This document shows, in pieces, positions 1 to 7,753 of a stretch of DNA of 64,000 nt. The position numbers and the translations under genes were made by a program. How positions within the stretch are numbered: the stretch's first letter is position 1; every line of letters starts with the position of its first letter. The DNA is from JAIEPW01 sp964471915. Its GTDB lineage: Bacteria > Acidobacteriota > Terriglobia > Bryobacterales > Bryobacteraceae. The stretch is from the NCBI GenBank assembly GCA_964471915.1, contig CAYYID010000024.1:1-64000 (forward strand), given 5' to 3'. A model generated the notes under the pieces. It was not told the DNA's origin. It searched no databases and was given only the letters and a program-made list of their open reading frames with translations.

Positions 1-17
1 AGGCCGAACGAACTGGA

Positions 18-893
18 ATGAACAGAACTACTCCGCCTCAGGAGACGGAACGAGTCGCGGCTGTCTCCCTAATCCATGAACGAATGCGGACACAATCGCT
101 GAGGGTCCCCTGGAGGCGGATCGCGGAGGTGGCGGATCAGATCGTCGTATGGCGCGCATTCGCGCTTTGGGTGCGGGCGATCGTTGAAGTGGAGAGCGGA
201 TTGCCTGTCAGCGTTCGTGGTTCCATTGAGCAGCGCTGCCCCGGCTTTCTGCAAAGCCTTGGCGCCGGCGCGCCTCCTGGCGAATTCTGGGCGGAACTGA
301 TGACATGGCCAGAACACCATGTCTACCCTGACGCCCGCCTTGGCGGCTGGATCGAAGCCGCGCACTACTACTCGGGGCTGGACCCGCGTTCCGAACTGGT
401 CTGGCAGGCTTGGGAGGAATCCGCGGCAGATTGGGTGCAACGGAGGCCCACGCGCTATCCGTCCTTTGACGATTGGCTGGCGAGGGCGCTCCGAAAGCTC
501 GACATCCCAGAACCAGAAGAACTCGAGCCCATTGCAGAGGCCGAAGCGTTCACCGCGTGGGCAACCTTGGCTGTCATCCATGGGACGGATACGACGGCGT
601 TGCGATCCGCGCTTGCCCAGCGCAGTCCGGACCTTCTGACAATGCGGGGGATTCCCGCGCCGGGAGATCGTGAAGGGGCCGTCCGCTTCCGTCAGGCTCT
701 CCGAGATTCGTTAACCAGCCGGAGCCCGCAAGCTGAATCGATTCCACAGTGCCCTCGGATTTGCCTCCGCATGGAACGGATCAGATCCTATTTCGCAGAT
801 TGCGACCTACGCGGGTCCGCGCGCGCTCCTGAGAGGATTCCGTCGTTCGAGCAATGGCTCAGCGAGGTTGATCGCTTCGTCAAGCCCGAGTAG
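18..893 (+). CDS. Hypothetical protein of the integrated element
   Basis: I do not recognise this 291-residue protein. It is rich in Trp, Arg, Glu and Ala, has no signal peptide or membrane segment, and is probably a soluble alpha-helical protein. A short pattern, PSF-x-x-WL, occurs near residue 155 (PSFDDWLARA) and again near the C-terminus (PSFEQWLSEV), which suggests a degenerate internal repeat. The ATG at 18 is the first in frame in the window. The stop overlaps the 3' end of the convergent HTH gene by 14 bases. Its place inside a tRNA-targeted island suggests an accessory role, but no function can be assigned. Confidence 0.6.
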   Translation: MNRTTPPQETERVAAVSLIHERMRTQSLRVPWRRIAEVADQIVVWRAFALWVRAIVEVESGLPVSVRGSIEQRCPGFLQSLGAGAPPGEFWAELMTWPEHHVYPDARLGGWIEAAHYYSGLDPRSELVWQAWEESAADWVQRRPTRYPSFDDWLARALRKLDIPEPEELEPIAEAEAFTAWATLAVIHGTDTTALRSALAQRSPDLLTMRGIPAPGDREGAVRFRQALRDSLTSRSPQAESIPQCPRICLRMERIRSYFADCDLRGSARAPERIPSFEQWLSEVDRFVKPE

Positions 894-1557
894 CTGCCGC
901 CCGGCTTTGAAGTGACGCAGGATCCGGATAGCCGCACTCCGTCACGAGCCACTCCCGCGTTACCTGCGGAAGCGAGTGATAGGGAATCTCCTCCGGATGG
1001 CTGCGGCACAAAGACCTCACGGACGCCTCTGTGATGCGCCCCCGTCGGCGCTGAAGCCATCGACGCCGTTGCCATCGGCGGATCTTGGATTCATCTACCT
1101 GCAAGACACCGGCGAGGTCCTTTGTCTTATATCCGCCGAAGAAATCCGCGTTTTGACCCAAGCGGCGAAGCCGGCCCAGGACGGAGGCAGCGGATCGGCC
1201 GAATCGTCTTGCCATACGCTCCAATGGCTGGTGAGCCATGGAGAGGAGGTCGAGGTCGGCCCCTTCGCTCCAGCGCCTGCGGAGGTTCGGCCTCGGCTCT
1301 GCCTCGGCATCCTTCTCCCTGCCGACAAGAACCTGGAAAGGACTCTGGGATGTCCTGAACCCGCGCTCGTCTCCGTCGTTGGCCGCTGGTTGCGGCCCTG
1401 TACAGTTGACGGCAGAGGCCGAATCAGCACCGAAAGGAGCGCGCCGATCGGGCATCGAGATCGAAGCGCGCCCGGGCAATTCATTCAGAGCGGGTAAACC
1501 GTCCCCGGCTGACCCGGGACAGTTGGGTGTCGCGGAGTTCTCGACATCTTTCGGCAT
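880..1557 (-). CDS. Two-part helix-turn-helix DNA-binding protein
   Basis: The 225-residue product has a disordered-looking N-terminal 85 residues, then a Myb/SANT-like segment at about 92-130 (RRRWSEGADLDLLSMA followed by a helix with FGRSAASVLGRLRRLG). A second HTH follows at about 143-175 (KTKDLAGVLQVDESKIRRW), where the recognition helix is followed by a basic RRR-WLQRRRGR stretch. The latter resembles MerR-like/excisionase HTHs that read 'Gv-x-x-x-v-x-x-W'. The protein is probably a transcriptional or recombination-associated regulator of the island. The true start may be internal, since the first 85 residues look non-conserved. It is convergent with the gene at 18-893. Confidence 0.6.
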   Translation of the reverse strand: MPKDVENSATPNCPGSAGDGLPALNELPGRASISMPDRRAPFGADSASAVNCTGPQPAANDGDERGFRTSQSPFQVLVGREKDAEAEPRPNLRRRWSEGADLDLLSMAHQPLERMARRFGRSAASVLGRLRRLGQNADFFGGYKTKDLAGVLQVDESKIRRWQRRRWLQRRRGRITEASVRSLCRSHPEEIPYHSLPQVTREWLVTECGYPDPASLQSRAAATRA

Positions 1558-2150
1558 AATTACCGCCCGGTTGTTCGTTTACATGTGGTGGGTCCAATAC
1601 GCGCGAAATGCAAATCCAATAGCGATGATCAGAATCATACGGACGCAACGACTTGACGGCCAAGCCAGTAGATAGTGGCGGCGACAGGTCAACGTGGCCG
1701 AGTCGTTCCAGTTGACGGAGGGGCAGTACTCAAGACTCGACGGAGTTGCGGACCCCGTTCGCGAGGAGAAGTGGGTGCGGGTACGTACATGACGCATGGG
1801 AACGCACTCCCAGATTGCTCACTCAGATGCTTCTCTCGGGCCGCCGGTTGCACGCGTAGTCGCCCGATGAGTTCCGGCCAAGGCGATGTTGAATTTCCCA
1901 ACAATGAGGCCGTCGCGATTCTCGTAGCGAACTCGTTTTTGGCGAAACAAGGTCAACGGCACAAAAGCGACGTTGAGGCGCCCTTCTCAGCTAAGTCAAT
2001 ACGCATCTCCTCGACAGTTTGGGGAACAGCCGGGAAGCACCAGAGTCGCTGGATCGGGCCGTTCTGTCGCCCAAAGAGGCGGAGCTGAACGTCCTGCAGG
2101 CCCTTACCAAATGAGCATCCGAGTTTCCACGCTCTCTGGGAGGAGGCCCC
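1558..2150. other. Gene-poor stretch inside the island
   Basis: About 590 bases hold only short open frames on both strands with poor codon structure and no recognisable domain. Given the CHAT remnant that follows, this is probably eroded coding sequence or island filler. I see no RNA gene, inverted repeat or promoter I can support here. Confidence 0.5.
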
Positions 2151-2308
2151 GCCCTCACCGCGGCCTTGATGAAACGCTTCTATGCCAACCTGGGCGCCGG
2201 TCGCGACGTCAGCGAGTCCTTCGGCTCGCCAAACTGGAAATGCGCCTCATGCTCGGCCCCAACGCGACGGCATACTTCTGGGGACCATTCACTGTCGTCG
2301 GAGACGGT
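2151..2308 (+). pseudogene. CHAT-domain C-terminal remnant, frameshifted
   Basis: One frame reads ALTAALMKRFYANLGAGRDV from 2151. The next frame continues as RLAKLEMRLMLGPNATAYF and then WGPFTVVGDG up to 2308. Joined, they reproduce the usual end of a CHAT (caspase-HetF-associated) domain, with the pattern LMKRFY-x-x-L-x-x-G, then L-x-x-A-x-x-x-M, then YFWGPF-x-x-VGDG. The switch occurs at about 2218 and is repaired by adding a single base. The catalytic His/Cys part of the domain is not present upstream. It is therefore a fragment, most likely the decayed tail of an island cargo gene. A sequencing indel could explain the shift but not the missing N-terminal part. Confidence 0.55.
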
Positions 2309-2443
2309 CTGACGAAGATCCATTCTCCGCCGCCCCTTGATCCAGCGACTTCCGCAGCTGGCTGCCGCTGGTCTGGAGCCCCCACAGCAGAGGCAACTGC
2401 GCTACTCACTTGGTGGAATTCAAAGCATGCCCTACAAAGGGGC

Positions 2444-2707
2444 ATGAGTTCGCAGCACAACGTCAGTCAAAACGGCTCTGGGGCTGGTCGTTCCCTCGAC
2501 GTTCGTCTTCCGAGCCAGGAACTCCCCCTCACTGTCCGGGACGCCGCCGCATATCTGGGGGTCAGCGTTCAAACCGTGTATCTTTGGGTCGAGCGAAAGC
2601 AGATTCCCCATCTCCGCGTGATGGGCCGCAATATCCGGTTCCTGAGAACGGATCTCGAGCCCTTCCGCGCCCAGTTCAAACAGGAGGTGGGTAATGTCAC
2701 GACCTAG
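2444..2707 (+). CDS. Excisionase-family helix-turn-helix protein
   Basis: The 87-residue protein carries a MerR/excisionase-type HTH: LTVRDAAAYLGVSVQTVYLW at about 27-46, then ERKQIPHLRVMGRNIRF, the wing with the typical 'ip-x-x-r-x-g-r-x-x-rF' pattern. Proteins of this family bind att or promoter DNA and direct integrase toward excision, or act as regulators. I chose the ATG at 2444 because it is preceded by AAAGGGG at good spacing and begins just before the conserved domain; the upstream in-frame sequence belongs to the CHAT remnant. Its end overlaps the integrase start by 14 bases, implying translational coupling. Confidence 0.85.
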   Translation: MSSQHNVSQNGSGAGRSLDVRLPSQELPLTVRDAAAYLGVSVQTVYLWVERKQIPHLRVMGRNIRFLRTDLEPFRAQFKQEVGNVTT

Positions 2708-3830
2708 AAGATTGGAAGGAAGAGTTTTCAGAAAGGAGGAATCACGATTTTGGTGGATGGAGTATCGCGACCGCGACGGAAAGCGGCAACGGGAATCAAC
2801 CAACGCCGAGGACAAAGAAGAAGCACATCGGGTGCTCCGCGAGCGCCTGCAGGCGCGGGACGCCAATACCTTGCCCATGCTTCGAAAGGGAGAGCAAATC
2901 ACCCTCGCACAGTGGGCGGAGCACTTCCTGGAAGGCTTCTCCAAGCCCCCAATCCGCGCAGAGAAGACGCATCTCTCCTACTCCCGCGTGGTGAAGCACC
3001 TCAACGGCATTCTCGGAGCGGAGCTGCTGGTCGACCTCACGGCAGACCGGATCGAGTCGTACCTTCGGCACCGGTTGGAGCAACCGGTGGAGGTTCGGCG
3101 GAAATCCGGCAAGGTATCGAAGGGCCTCGTCAAAGCCAGTACTGTCCATCAGGAGTTTCGGGTGCTGCGACGGATGCTGAATGTCGCAGTTCGAAAGAAG
3201 CTCTTGGTGGCGAACCCATGCTCAGGTGTCGAGTTCCCAGTGCGCGTCAAGGGGCTGTTCCGTCCGCACTACGTGACCTGGTCGGAGCAGCAGCGCATCG
3301 AGCGAGCGGCTCCCGCGTACCTTCGCAACGTGATTCGAATCATTTCGGAGACCGGGCTGCGCGTGTACAAGGAGCTCGCGCCGATGAAGAGAACGGATGT
3401 CGATCTGGAGAATGCGGTCGTTTGGATCCCCGATTCGAAGACCGCAAGCGGAGTGGCCGAGGTGCCGCTGACGGACTTGGCGGTCGAGGCTTTCCGAAAC
3501 CAGATGGCGGAGGCCGGCTCGGGCGAGTATCTCTTCCCGAACGCCGGCGGCACCGGCTTCCAAGCCAGCTTCAAGAAGGTCTGGGGCACGACCCTTCGCA
3601 AGGCGGGTGTCCCCTACTTCCGGATCTACGACCTCCGGTCGACCTACGCGACCCGGCTCAGCGCGGGCGGTGTAGCCGACGAATGGGTGACACAGCTCCT
3701 GCGCCAAGGCGACGCGAAGGTGTTCAAGAAGTACTCGCAGATGAAACTGCAGATGAAGCGCGAGGCTCTGCTCAAGCTGAACCGGAAAGCCAATGATAAA
3801 TCGAGTTCTGGCACAGGCGAGGCGGCATGA
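2694..3830 (+). CDS. Tyrosine-type site-specific integrase
   Basis: This 378-residue tyrosine recombinase has an N-terminal arm/core-binding region (about 1-185, with a SAM-like DNA-binding domain near 70-170) and a C-terminal catalytic domain. Visible catalytic residues are Arg223 (ETGLRVYKEL), Lys249 (PDSKTASG), Arg315 (YDLRSTYATR) and the nucleophile Tyr347 (KKYSQM). The two usual histidines are replaced: the HxxR box reads YDLR and the later H/W position reads Asp340 in QGDAKVF. It is translationally coupled to the excisionase-like gene and ends just before a tRNA-Thr gene, its probable attachment site. It should catalyse integration and excision of the island. Confidence 0.93.
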   Translation: MSRPRRLEGRVFRKEESRFWWMEYRDRDGKRQRESTNAEDKEEAHRVLRERLQARDANTLPMLRKGEQITLAQWAEHFLEGFSKPPIRAEKTHLSYSRVVKHLNGILGAELLVDLTADRIESYLRHRLEQPVEVRRKSGKVSKGLVKASTVHQEFRVLRRMLNVAVRKKLLVANPCSGVEFPVRVKGLFRPHYVTWSEQQRIERAAPAYLRNVIRIISETGLRVYKELAPMKRTDVDLENAVVWIPDSKTASGVAEVPLTDLAVEAFRNQMAEAGSGEYLFPNAGGTGFQASFKKVWGTTLRKAGVPYFRIYDLRSTYATRLSAGGVADEWVTQLLRQGDAKVFKKYSQMKLQMKREALLKLNRKANDKSSSGTGEAA

Positions 3831-3857
3831 AGGGGTTTTGGCACAGTTTTGGCACAG
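3809..3857 (+). repeat. Three direct copies of TGGCACAG after the integrase
   Basis: TGGCACAG occurs at 3809-3816, 3839-3846 and 3850-3857, the last two as a tandem TTTTGGCACAG repeat 11 bases apart. The copies lie between the catalytic tyrosine codon and the tRNA. They could be arm-type sites for the integrase or excisionase-like protein, which is inference from position only. Confidence 0.5.
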
Positions 3858-3874
3858 TTGGGGCCCAATAGCGA

Positions 3875-3903
3875 AGATCCCGCGCGGTGACGCTGCGGGA
3901 TCT
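3875..3903 (+). terminator. Hairpin between integrase and tRNA-Thr
   Basis: A 9-bp perfect stem, AGATCCCGC paired with GCGGGATCT, encloses an 11-base loop at 3884-3894. It has no clear U-run on either side, so it may be a weak terminator for the integrase transcript or a structural element of the attachment region. Confidence 0.4.
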
Positions 3904-3925
3904 GATTGATTCTATGTGGGAAGTC

Positions 3926-4001
3926 TGGAGCCACCCGCCGGGATTGAACCGGCGACCTGCTGATTACGAATCAGCCGCTCTACCAGCTGAGCTAGGGTGG
4001 C
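3926..4001 (-). tRNA. tRNA-Thr (anticodon CGU)
   Basis: Read on the minus strand, the 7-bp acceptor stem GCCACCC/GGGTGGC encloses T8-A9, a D-arm (GCTC...GAGC), an anticodon arm with stem GCTGA/TCAGC and loop TTCGTAA, and a T-arm with GGTTCAATCC. The middle loop bases CGT decode ACG, threonine. The discriminator base is T and CCA is encoded (3926-3928). The 3' end faces the island integrase, making it the likely attachment site; the tRNA stays intact because the element end preserves its 3' sequence. Confidence 0.95.
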
Positions 4002-4050
4002 TCATTTCTTGAGTTTACCGCAACCCTGGCCGGTGTTGCACAATGACCCT

Positions 4051-4356
4051 ATGCCTCTTGTCAAGGTCGCCTCGCTGGCGGACGTCCCGCCCGGCAAGGT
4101 CTACGAAGCTCTGGTCGGCGAGGACTCCTACGCCATCTGCAATCGCCGCGGCGAGATCCATGCGCTGAACGGCATCTGCCCCCACGCCGGGGGACCGCTG
4201 GGTCAGGGCGAACTCGACGGCGAGAACATCGTCTGCCCCTGGCATGCGTGGAGCTACGACTGCGCCACCGGCGTCAATAGCGACGACGACCAGGTTAAGG
4301 TGGAAACCTACCCGGTGAAGATCGACGGCGACGCGATCTACATCGAACTGCCCTGA
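4051..4356 (+). CDS. Rieske [2Fe-2S] ferredoxin-like protein
   Basis: This 101-residue cytoplasmic protein is a stand-alone Rieske domain like those of NirD and dioxygenase ferredoxins. The two cluster-binding motifs are Cys43-Pro-His45 (GICPHAGGPL) and Cys62-Pro-Trp-His65 (CPWHAW). It should carry electrons for an oxygenase or reductase, none of which lies nearby, so the partner is unknown. The ATG at 4051 begins exactly at the domain (MPLVKVASL); longer in-frame starts would run into the divergent tRNA gene. There is no Shine-Dalgarno sequence, and CACAAT lies 6 bases upstream, so translation may be leaderless. mutM follows 13 bases later. Confidence 0.92.
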   Translation: MPLVKVASLADVPPGKVYEALVGEDSYAICNRRGEIHALNGICPHAGGPLGQGELDGENIVCPWHAWSYDCATGVNSDDDQVKVETYPVKIDGDAIYIELP

Positions 4357-4369
4357 CCAGGTTGCCGCT

Positions 4370-5152
4370 ATCCCCGAGCTACCCGAAGTCGAGAACGTGG
4401 TGCGGACGCTGGCGCCGCGCCTTACGGGACGCACCATCCGGAGCGCGGTCTTCTCTTCCCCGCACGTAGTGCACGAGGACTTCGCGTCGCTGGCTGCCCG
4501 CCTGGCAAACCGGCGCGTCACGGCCGTCCGGCGCCGCGCCAAGTTCATCCTGCTGGTGCTGGACGAGGGAACGCTGGCGATCCATCTGGGAATGACCGGG
4601 AAGCTCCTGTTCGACGCGCCAACGGGGAAGCATGCCTATGCGATCTTCGAACTCGACGACGGCGTGCTGGTCTTCGACGACCCGCGCCAGTTCGGCAAGA
4701 TCGAGTGGGAGCCGGAGCGGGTGGAGGCCCTGGGTCCGGAGCCGCTGGAGATTTCGCTCGAGGACTTTTTCCAGCGCCTGCGGGAGCGCCGCGGTCGAGT
4801 GAAGCCGTTGCTGCTGAACCAGGCGTTCCTGGGCGGGCTTGGCAATATCTACGTGGACGAAGCGCTGCACCGCGCGGGCATCCATCCCCTGGCGCGCGCC
4901 GCGGGTTTGTCGAAGCCGCGCGCCGCGCGGCTGCTCGACGCGATTCGCGAGATCCTGGCGGTGGCGATCGAACTGGGCGGGTCGTCGATTTCCGACTACG
5001 TGGACGCCGAGGGGCGGCGTGGAGAGTTCCAGCACCTGCACCGCGTCTACGGCCGGGAGGGCGAGCCGTGCGCCACCTGCGGCGCCCCGATTCGCCGGAT
5101 CGTGATCGCCCAACGGGGCACCCATTTCTGCCCCCGCTGCCAGAGGCGCTAG
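4370..5152 (+). CDS. mutM: Formamidopyrimidine-DNA glycosylase (Fpg/MutM)
   Basis: This is a bifunctional DNA glycosylase/AP lyase that removes 8-oxoguanine and other oxidised purines. The family needs an N-terminal proline, normally in MPELPEVE; here the DNA encodes (I)PELPEVENVV with codon ATC at 4370 where the start should be. The next ATG, at 4397, would delete the catalytic Pro2 and Glu3, so I place the start at the ATC (260 residues). Other family features are intact: beta-elimination Lys58 (RAKFILL), HLGMTGKL, the helix-two-turn-helix region (FLGGLGNIYVDEALHRAG) and a C-terminal zinc finger CATC...CPRC. Upstream is the Rieske gene. The ATC is either a rare start codon or a base error for ATG. 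Confidence 0.93.
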   Translation: MPELPEVENVVRTLAPRLTGRTIRSAVFSSPHVVHEDFASLAARLANRRVTAVRRRAKFILLVLDEGTLAIHLGMTGKLLFDAPTGKHAYAIFELDDGVLVFDDPRQFGKIEWEPERVEALGPEPLEISLEDFFQRLRERRGRVKPLLLNQAFLGGLGNIYVDEALHRAGIHPLARAAGLSKPRAARLLDAIREILAVAIELGGSSISDYVDAEGRRGEFQHLHRVYGREGEPCATCGAPIRRIVIAQRGTHFCPRCQRR

Positions 5153-5206
5153 TTGCAACCCTGCCCCGGCTGCGATACAAATGACGGGCAAAGCGAGGTG
5201 CACCGA

Positions 5207-6433
5207 ATGATCCGTTACGCCGCCGTGGCTGCCAGTGCGTTGCTGCTGGTTTCGTGCGCGAAACAGAGCGGCCTGCAGGCCGGTCCGGAGTTCCAGAAGA
5301 AACTGCTCGAGATGGCGGTAAGCGCCAAGCCCGGAGCGGTGATCGAGCTGCCCGAGGGCAAGCATACGCTCGACACGAACATCCAGATCACCGCCGACAA
5401 CGTCACCATCCGCGGCAAGGGCATCGACAAGACGATCCTGAACTTCAAAGGGCAGAAGACCGGCGCCAACGGGATCCTGGCGAGCGGCAACCACTTCACG
5501 CTGGAAGACATGACCGTGCAGGACACCAAGGGCGACGCGGTGAAGATCAACGGCGCCGACGGGGTCACAGTGCGGCGCGTGAAGACCGAATGGACCGAGG
5601 GTCCGAAGGCCACCAACGGCGCTTATGGGATCTATCCGGTGCGCTGCAAGAACGTGCTGATCGAGGACTCGGTGGCCATCGCGGCCTCCGACGCGGGCAT
5701 TTACGTCGGCCAATCGACGCAGATTATCGTGCGCCGCAACCGCGCCGAGTTCAACGTCGCGGGCATCGAGATCGAGAACTCGACGCACGCCGACGTCTAC
5801 GACAACGTCGCGACGAACAACACCGGCGGACTGCTGATCTTCAACCTGCCGAACCTGCCGGTGCAGGGCGGCAGTTACACGCGGGCCTACAACAACAAGA
5901 TCTACGCCAACAACACCGAGAACTTCGCGGCGCCAGGCAACACAGTGGCGAACGTGCCCGCGGGCACCGGCCTGATGGTGATGGCGACCAACCATATCGA
6001 ACTCTTCAAGAATGAGGTGCGGGACAACAACAGCTACCAGATCTCGGTGATCAGCTACTTTGCAACGGGCAATCCGCTGAAAGACGAGAAGTTCTATCCC
6101 TACTCCGATACCATCCACATCCACGACAACCAGGTGGGACAGGGCGGCGCGAAGCCGGACAAGCGGATCGCGAAGCTGGCGCCCGCACTCGGCAATCCGA
6201 TTCCGCAGATCCTGTGGGATGGCGTGGTGGATCCCAAGCTCGGCAAACAGCTCCCGGACGCCAAGCGCATCTGCATCCAGAACAACGGGGACGTCAGCTT
6301 CGTGAACTACGATTTCGCGAACGGCGTGAAGAACCCGCAGCGCGACTTGAAGGCGCATGACTGCGCCCATACCCCGCTGCCGCCGATCGCGATCGGCGCG
6401 GGTGCGACCCCCGCCGTCTCCGGAGGAATGTAA
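5207..6433 (+). CDS. Parallel beta-helix lipoprotein (TIGR03805-like), copy 1
   Basis: The 408-residue lipoprotein has an N-terminal signal with lipobox LVSC (Cys17) and a run of right-handed beta-helix turns, seen as repeated phrases such as NVTIRGKGIDKTIL, GDAVKINGADGVTVRRV, GIYVGQSTQIIVRRN and VAGIEIENSTHADVYDN. I recall that this family (TIGR03805) regularly pairs with TIGR03806 lipoproteins; the function of the pair is unknown. The C-terminal third is less repetitive (KRICIQNNGDVSFVNYDF). It probably sits on the outer or inner membrane surface and binds or cleaves a polysaccharide, which is inference from the fold. The start at ATG 5207 has GAGGTG upstream. It lies 3 bases before its paralogue. 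Confidence 0.87.
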   Translation: MIRYAAVAASALLLVSCAKQSGLQAGPEFQKKLLEMAVSAKPGAVIELPEGKHTLDTNIQITADNVTIRGKGIDKTILNFKGQKTGANGILASGNHFTLEDMTVQDTKGDAVKINGADGVTVRRVKTEWTEGPKATNGAYGIYPVRCKNVLIEDSVAIAASDAGIYVGQSTQIIVRRNRAEFNVAGIEIENSTHADVYDNVATNNTGGLLIFNLPNLPVQGGSYTRAYNNKIYANNTENFAAPGNTVANVPAGTGLMVMATNHIELFKNEVRDNNSYQISVISYFATGNPLKDEKFYPYSDTIHIHDNQVGQGGAKPDKRIAKLAPALGNPIPQILWDGVVDPKLGKQLPDAKRICIQNNGDVSFVNYDFANGVKNPQRDLKAHDCAHTPLPPIAIGAGATPAVSGGM

Positions 6434-6436
6434 GTC

Positions 6437-7663
6437 ATGAAGCGCACCTTGCTCGCCACCGCAATTCTGCTGGCCGGCTGCGCCAAGAAGGACCCCGGCT
6501 TCATTGCGGCGGGTCCCGACTTTCAGAAGCGGGCGCTCGAAGCGCTGATCGCCGCCAAACCCGGCACCACCATCACGTTCCCGGAAGGGCGCTTCTCGCT
6601 CGATACGCAGCTTTCCGTAACCGCCGATAACATCACCGTGCGCGGCCAGGGCATGGACAAGACGATCCTCAGCTTCCAGGGCCAGAAGACGGGATCGAGC
6701 GGGTTCCTCGCCAGCGGCAATAAGTTCACCATCGAGGACCTTACGGTGCAGGACCCCAAGGGCGACGGGATCAAGGTCAATGGCGCGGAAGGCGTCATCA
6801 TGAGGCGCGTGAAAGCCGAATGGACCGGCGGCCCGAAGCCGACCAACGGGCCCTACGGGCTGTACCCGGTGCGCTGCAAGAACGTGCTGGTGGAGGATTC
6901 GGTCGCCATCGGATCCTCGGACGCGGGCATTTACGTCGGGCAGTCCTCGCAGATCGTGGTGCGCCGCAACCGGGCGGAGATGAACGTCGCGGGCATCGAG
7001 ATCGAGAACTCGACGTTCTCCGACGTCTACGAGAATGTCGCCGTGAACAATACGGCGGGCATGCTGGTCTTCAACCTGCCGAATGTCCCGGTGCAGGGCG
7101 GCAAGCACTCGCGGGTGTACAAGAACAAGCTGGAGAACAACAACACGCCCAACTTCGGACCGCCGGGACATATTGTCGGGAACCTGCCGGCGGGCAGCGG
7201 ATTGATCGTCCTGGCCACGGCGCAGGCCGACGTCTACGACAACGACATCGGCAACCACGACAGCTTCAACATCGCGGTGGTCAGCTTCCTCTCGAACGGC
7301 CTTCCGCTCAAGGATCCGAACTACTATCCGTATCCGGACTCGATCTACATCCACGACAACCGCTTTGGGAAGTCGGGAGCAAAGCCGGACAAGCAGATCG
7401 CGGCGCTGAAGCCCGCGCTGGGGCTGCCGATCCCGTCGATCATCTGGGACGGCATGGTGGACCCGAAGCACGGCAAGGCGCTGCCGGAGGACAAGCGGAT
7501 CTGCATCGCCAACAACGGCGAGACCTCGTTTGCGAACTACGATTTCGCCGGCGGGGCGAAGAAGGTCAGCCGGGATCTCAAGGCGCACGATTGCAAGCGG
7601 CCGCCGCTGGCGCCCGTGGAACTGTCGATGACGCCCGCCGCTGGAGCGCGGGCGGGGCTGTAG
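6437..7663 (+). CDS. Parallel beta-helix lipoprotein (TIGR03805-like), copy 2
   Basis: The 408-residue paralogue of the preceding gene has the same length and is colinear throughout, with lipobox LAGC (Cys15) and near-identical helix turns (GIYVGQSSQIVVRRN, VAGIEIENSTFSDVYEN). The C-terminal block KRICIANNGETSFANYDF and the following RDLKAHDC are conserved between the copies. The main differences are scattered substitutions, so this is a tandem duplication old enough to have diverged. The two copies may form a heteromer or act on related substrates. The start is 3 bases after the previous stop, indicating one transcript. The di-haem partner gene follows after 90 bases. Confidence 0.87.
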   Translation: MKRTLLATAILLAGCAKKDPGFIAAGPDFQKRALEALIAAKPGTTITFPEGRFSLDTQLSVTADNITVRGQGMDKTILSFQGQKTGSSGFLASGNKFTIEDLTVQDPKGDGIKVNGAEGVIMRRVKAEWTGGPKPTNGPYGLYPVRCKNVLVEDSVAIGSSDAGIYVGQSSQIVVRRNRAEMNVAGIEIENSTFSDVYENVAVNNTAGMLVFNLPNVPVQGGKHSRVYKNKLENNNTPNFGPPGHIVGNLPAGSGLIVLATAQADVYDNDIGNHDSFNIAVVSFLSNGLPLKDPNYYPYPDSIYIHDNRFGKSGAKPDKQIAALKPALGLPIPSIIWDGMVDPKHGKALPEDKRICIANNGETSFANYDFAGGAKKVSRDLKAHDCKRPPLAPVELSMTPAAGARAGL

Positions 7664-7739
7664 GTCCGCTGGGAGCCTGCCGGCTTCCTTAACATAGGCG
7701 GTAAGCTCCGATTCCCACCGCCGGCCGGTCCCCGGAAGA

Positions 7740-7745
7740 TAGAAT
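7740..7745 (+). promoter_or_regulatory. TAGAAT -10 element just before the di-haem gene
   Basis: TAGAAT ends 8 bases before the ATG at 7754, with no ribosome-binding sequence between them. Transcription would start at or next to the start codon, giving a leaderless message. No good -35 box is seen. Confidence 0.4.
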
Positions 7746-7753
7746 CAAGACCT

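Larger units (their letters stand above)
1..3928. mobile_element. Right part of an integrated element at tRNA-Thr
   Basis: A tyrosine integrase with an overlapping excisionase-like gene ends 95 bases from the 3' end of a tRNA-Thr gene, with the integrase side facing the tRNA 3' end. That is the classic arrangement of an island inserted at a tRNA. The cargo visible here is an unknown protein, an HTH protein and a frameshifted CHAT remnant. These genes look less GC-rich and have looser codon use than the genes after 4051. The left boundary lies outside the window, so the expected duplicate of the tRNA 3' end cannot be seen. The extent and mobility of the element are inference. Confidence 0.55.

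Noticed and set aside
1675..2088. A possible 137-residue gene
   Set aside because: No ribosome site, poor codon structure and no recognisable domain; it precedes the CHAT remnant and looks like eroded sequence.
1973..2443. A long N-terminal extension of the excisionase-like gene
   Set aside because: The extension begins at TTG and runs through the CHAT remnant; the ATG at 2444 has a proper ribosome site and the conserved domain starts after it.
4379..7588. A 1069-codon open frame on the minus strand
   Set aside because: It lies opposite MutM and the beta-helix lipoproteins, is rich in Arg/His/Val/Asp as expected from the reverse of GC-rich genes, and has no domain. It is a shadow frame, as are the long frames at 10514-13516 (+), 36737-39538 (-), 42461-46288 (+) and 45946-49074 (+).
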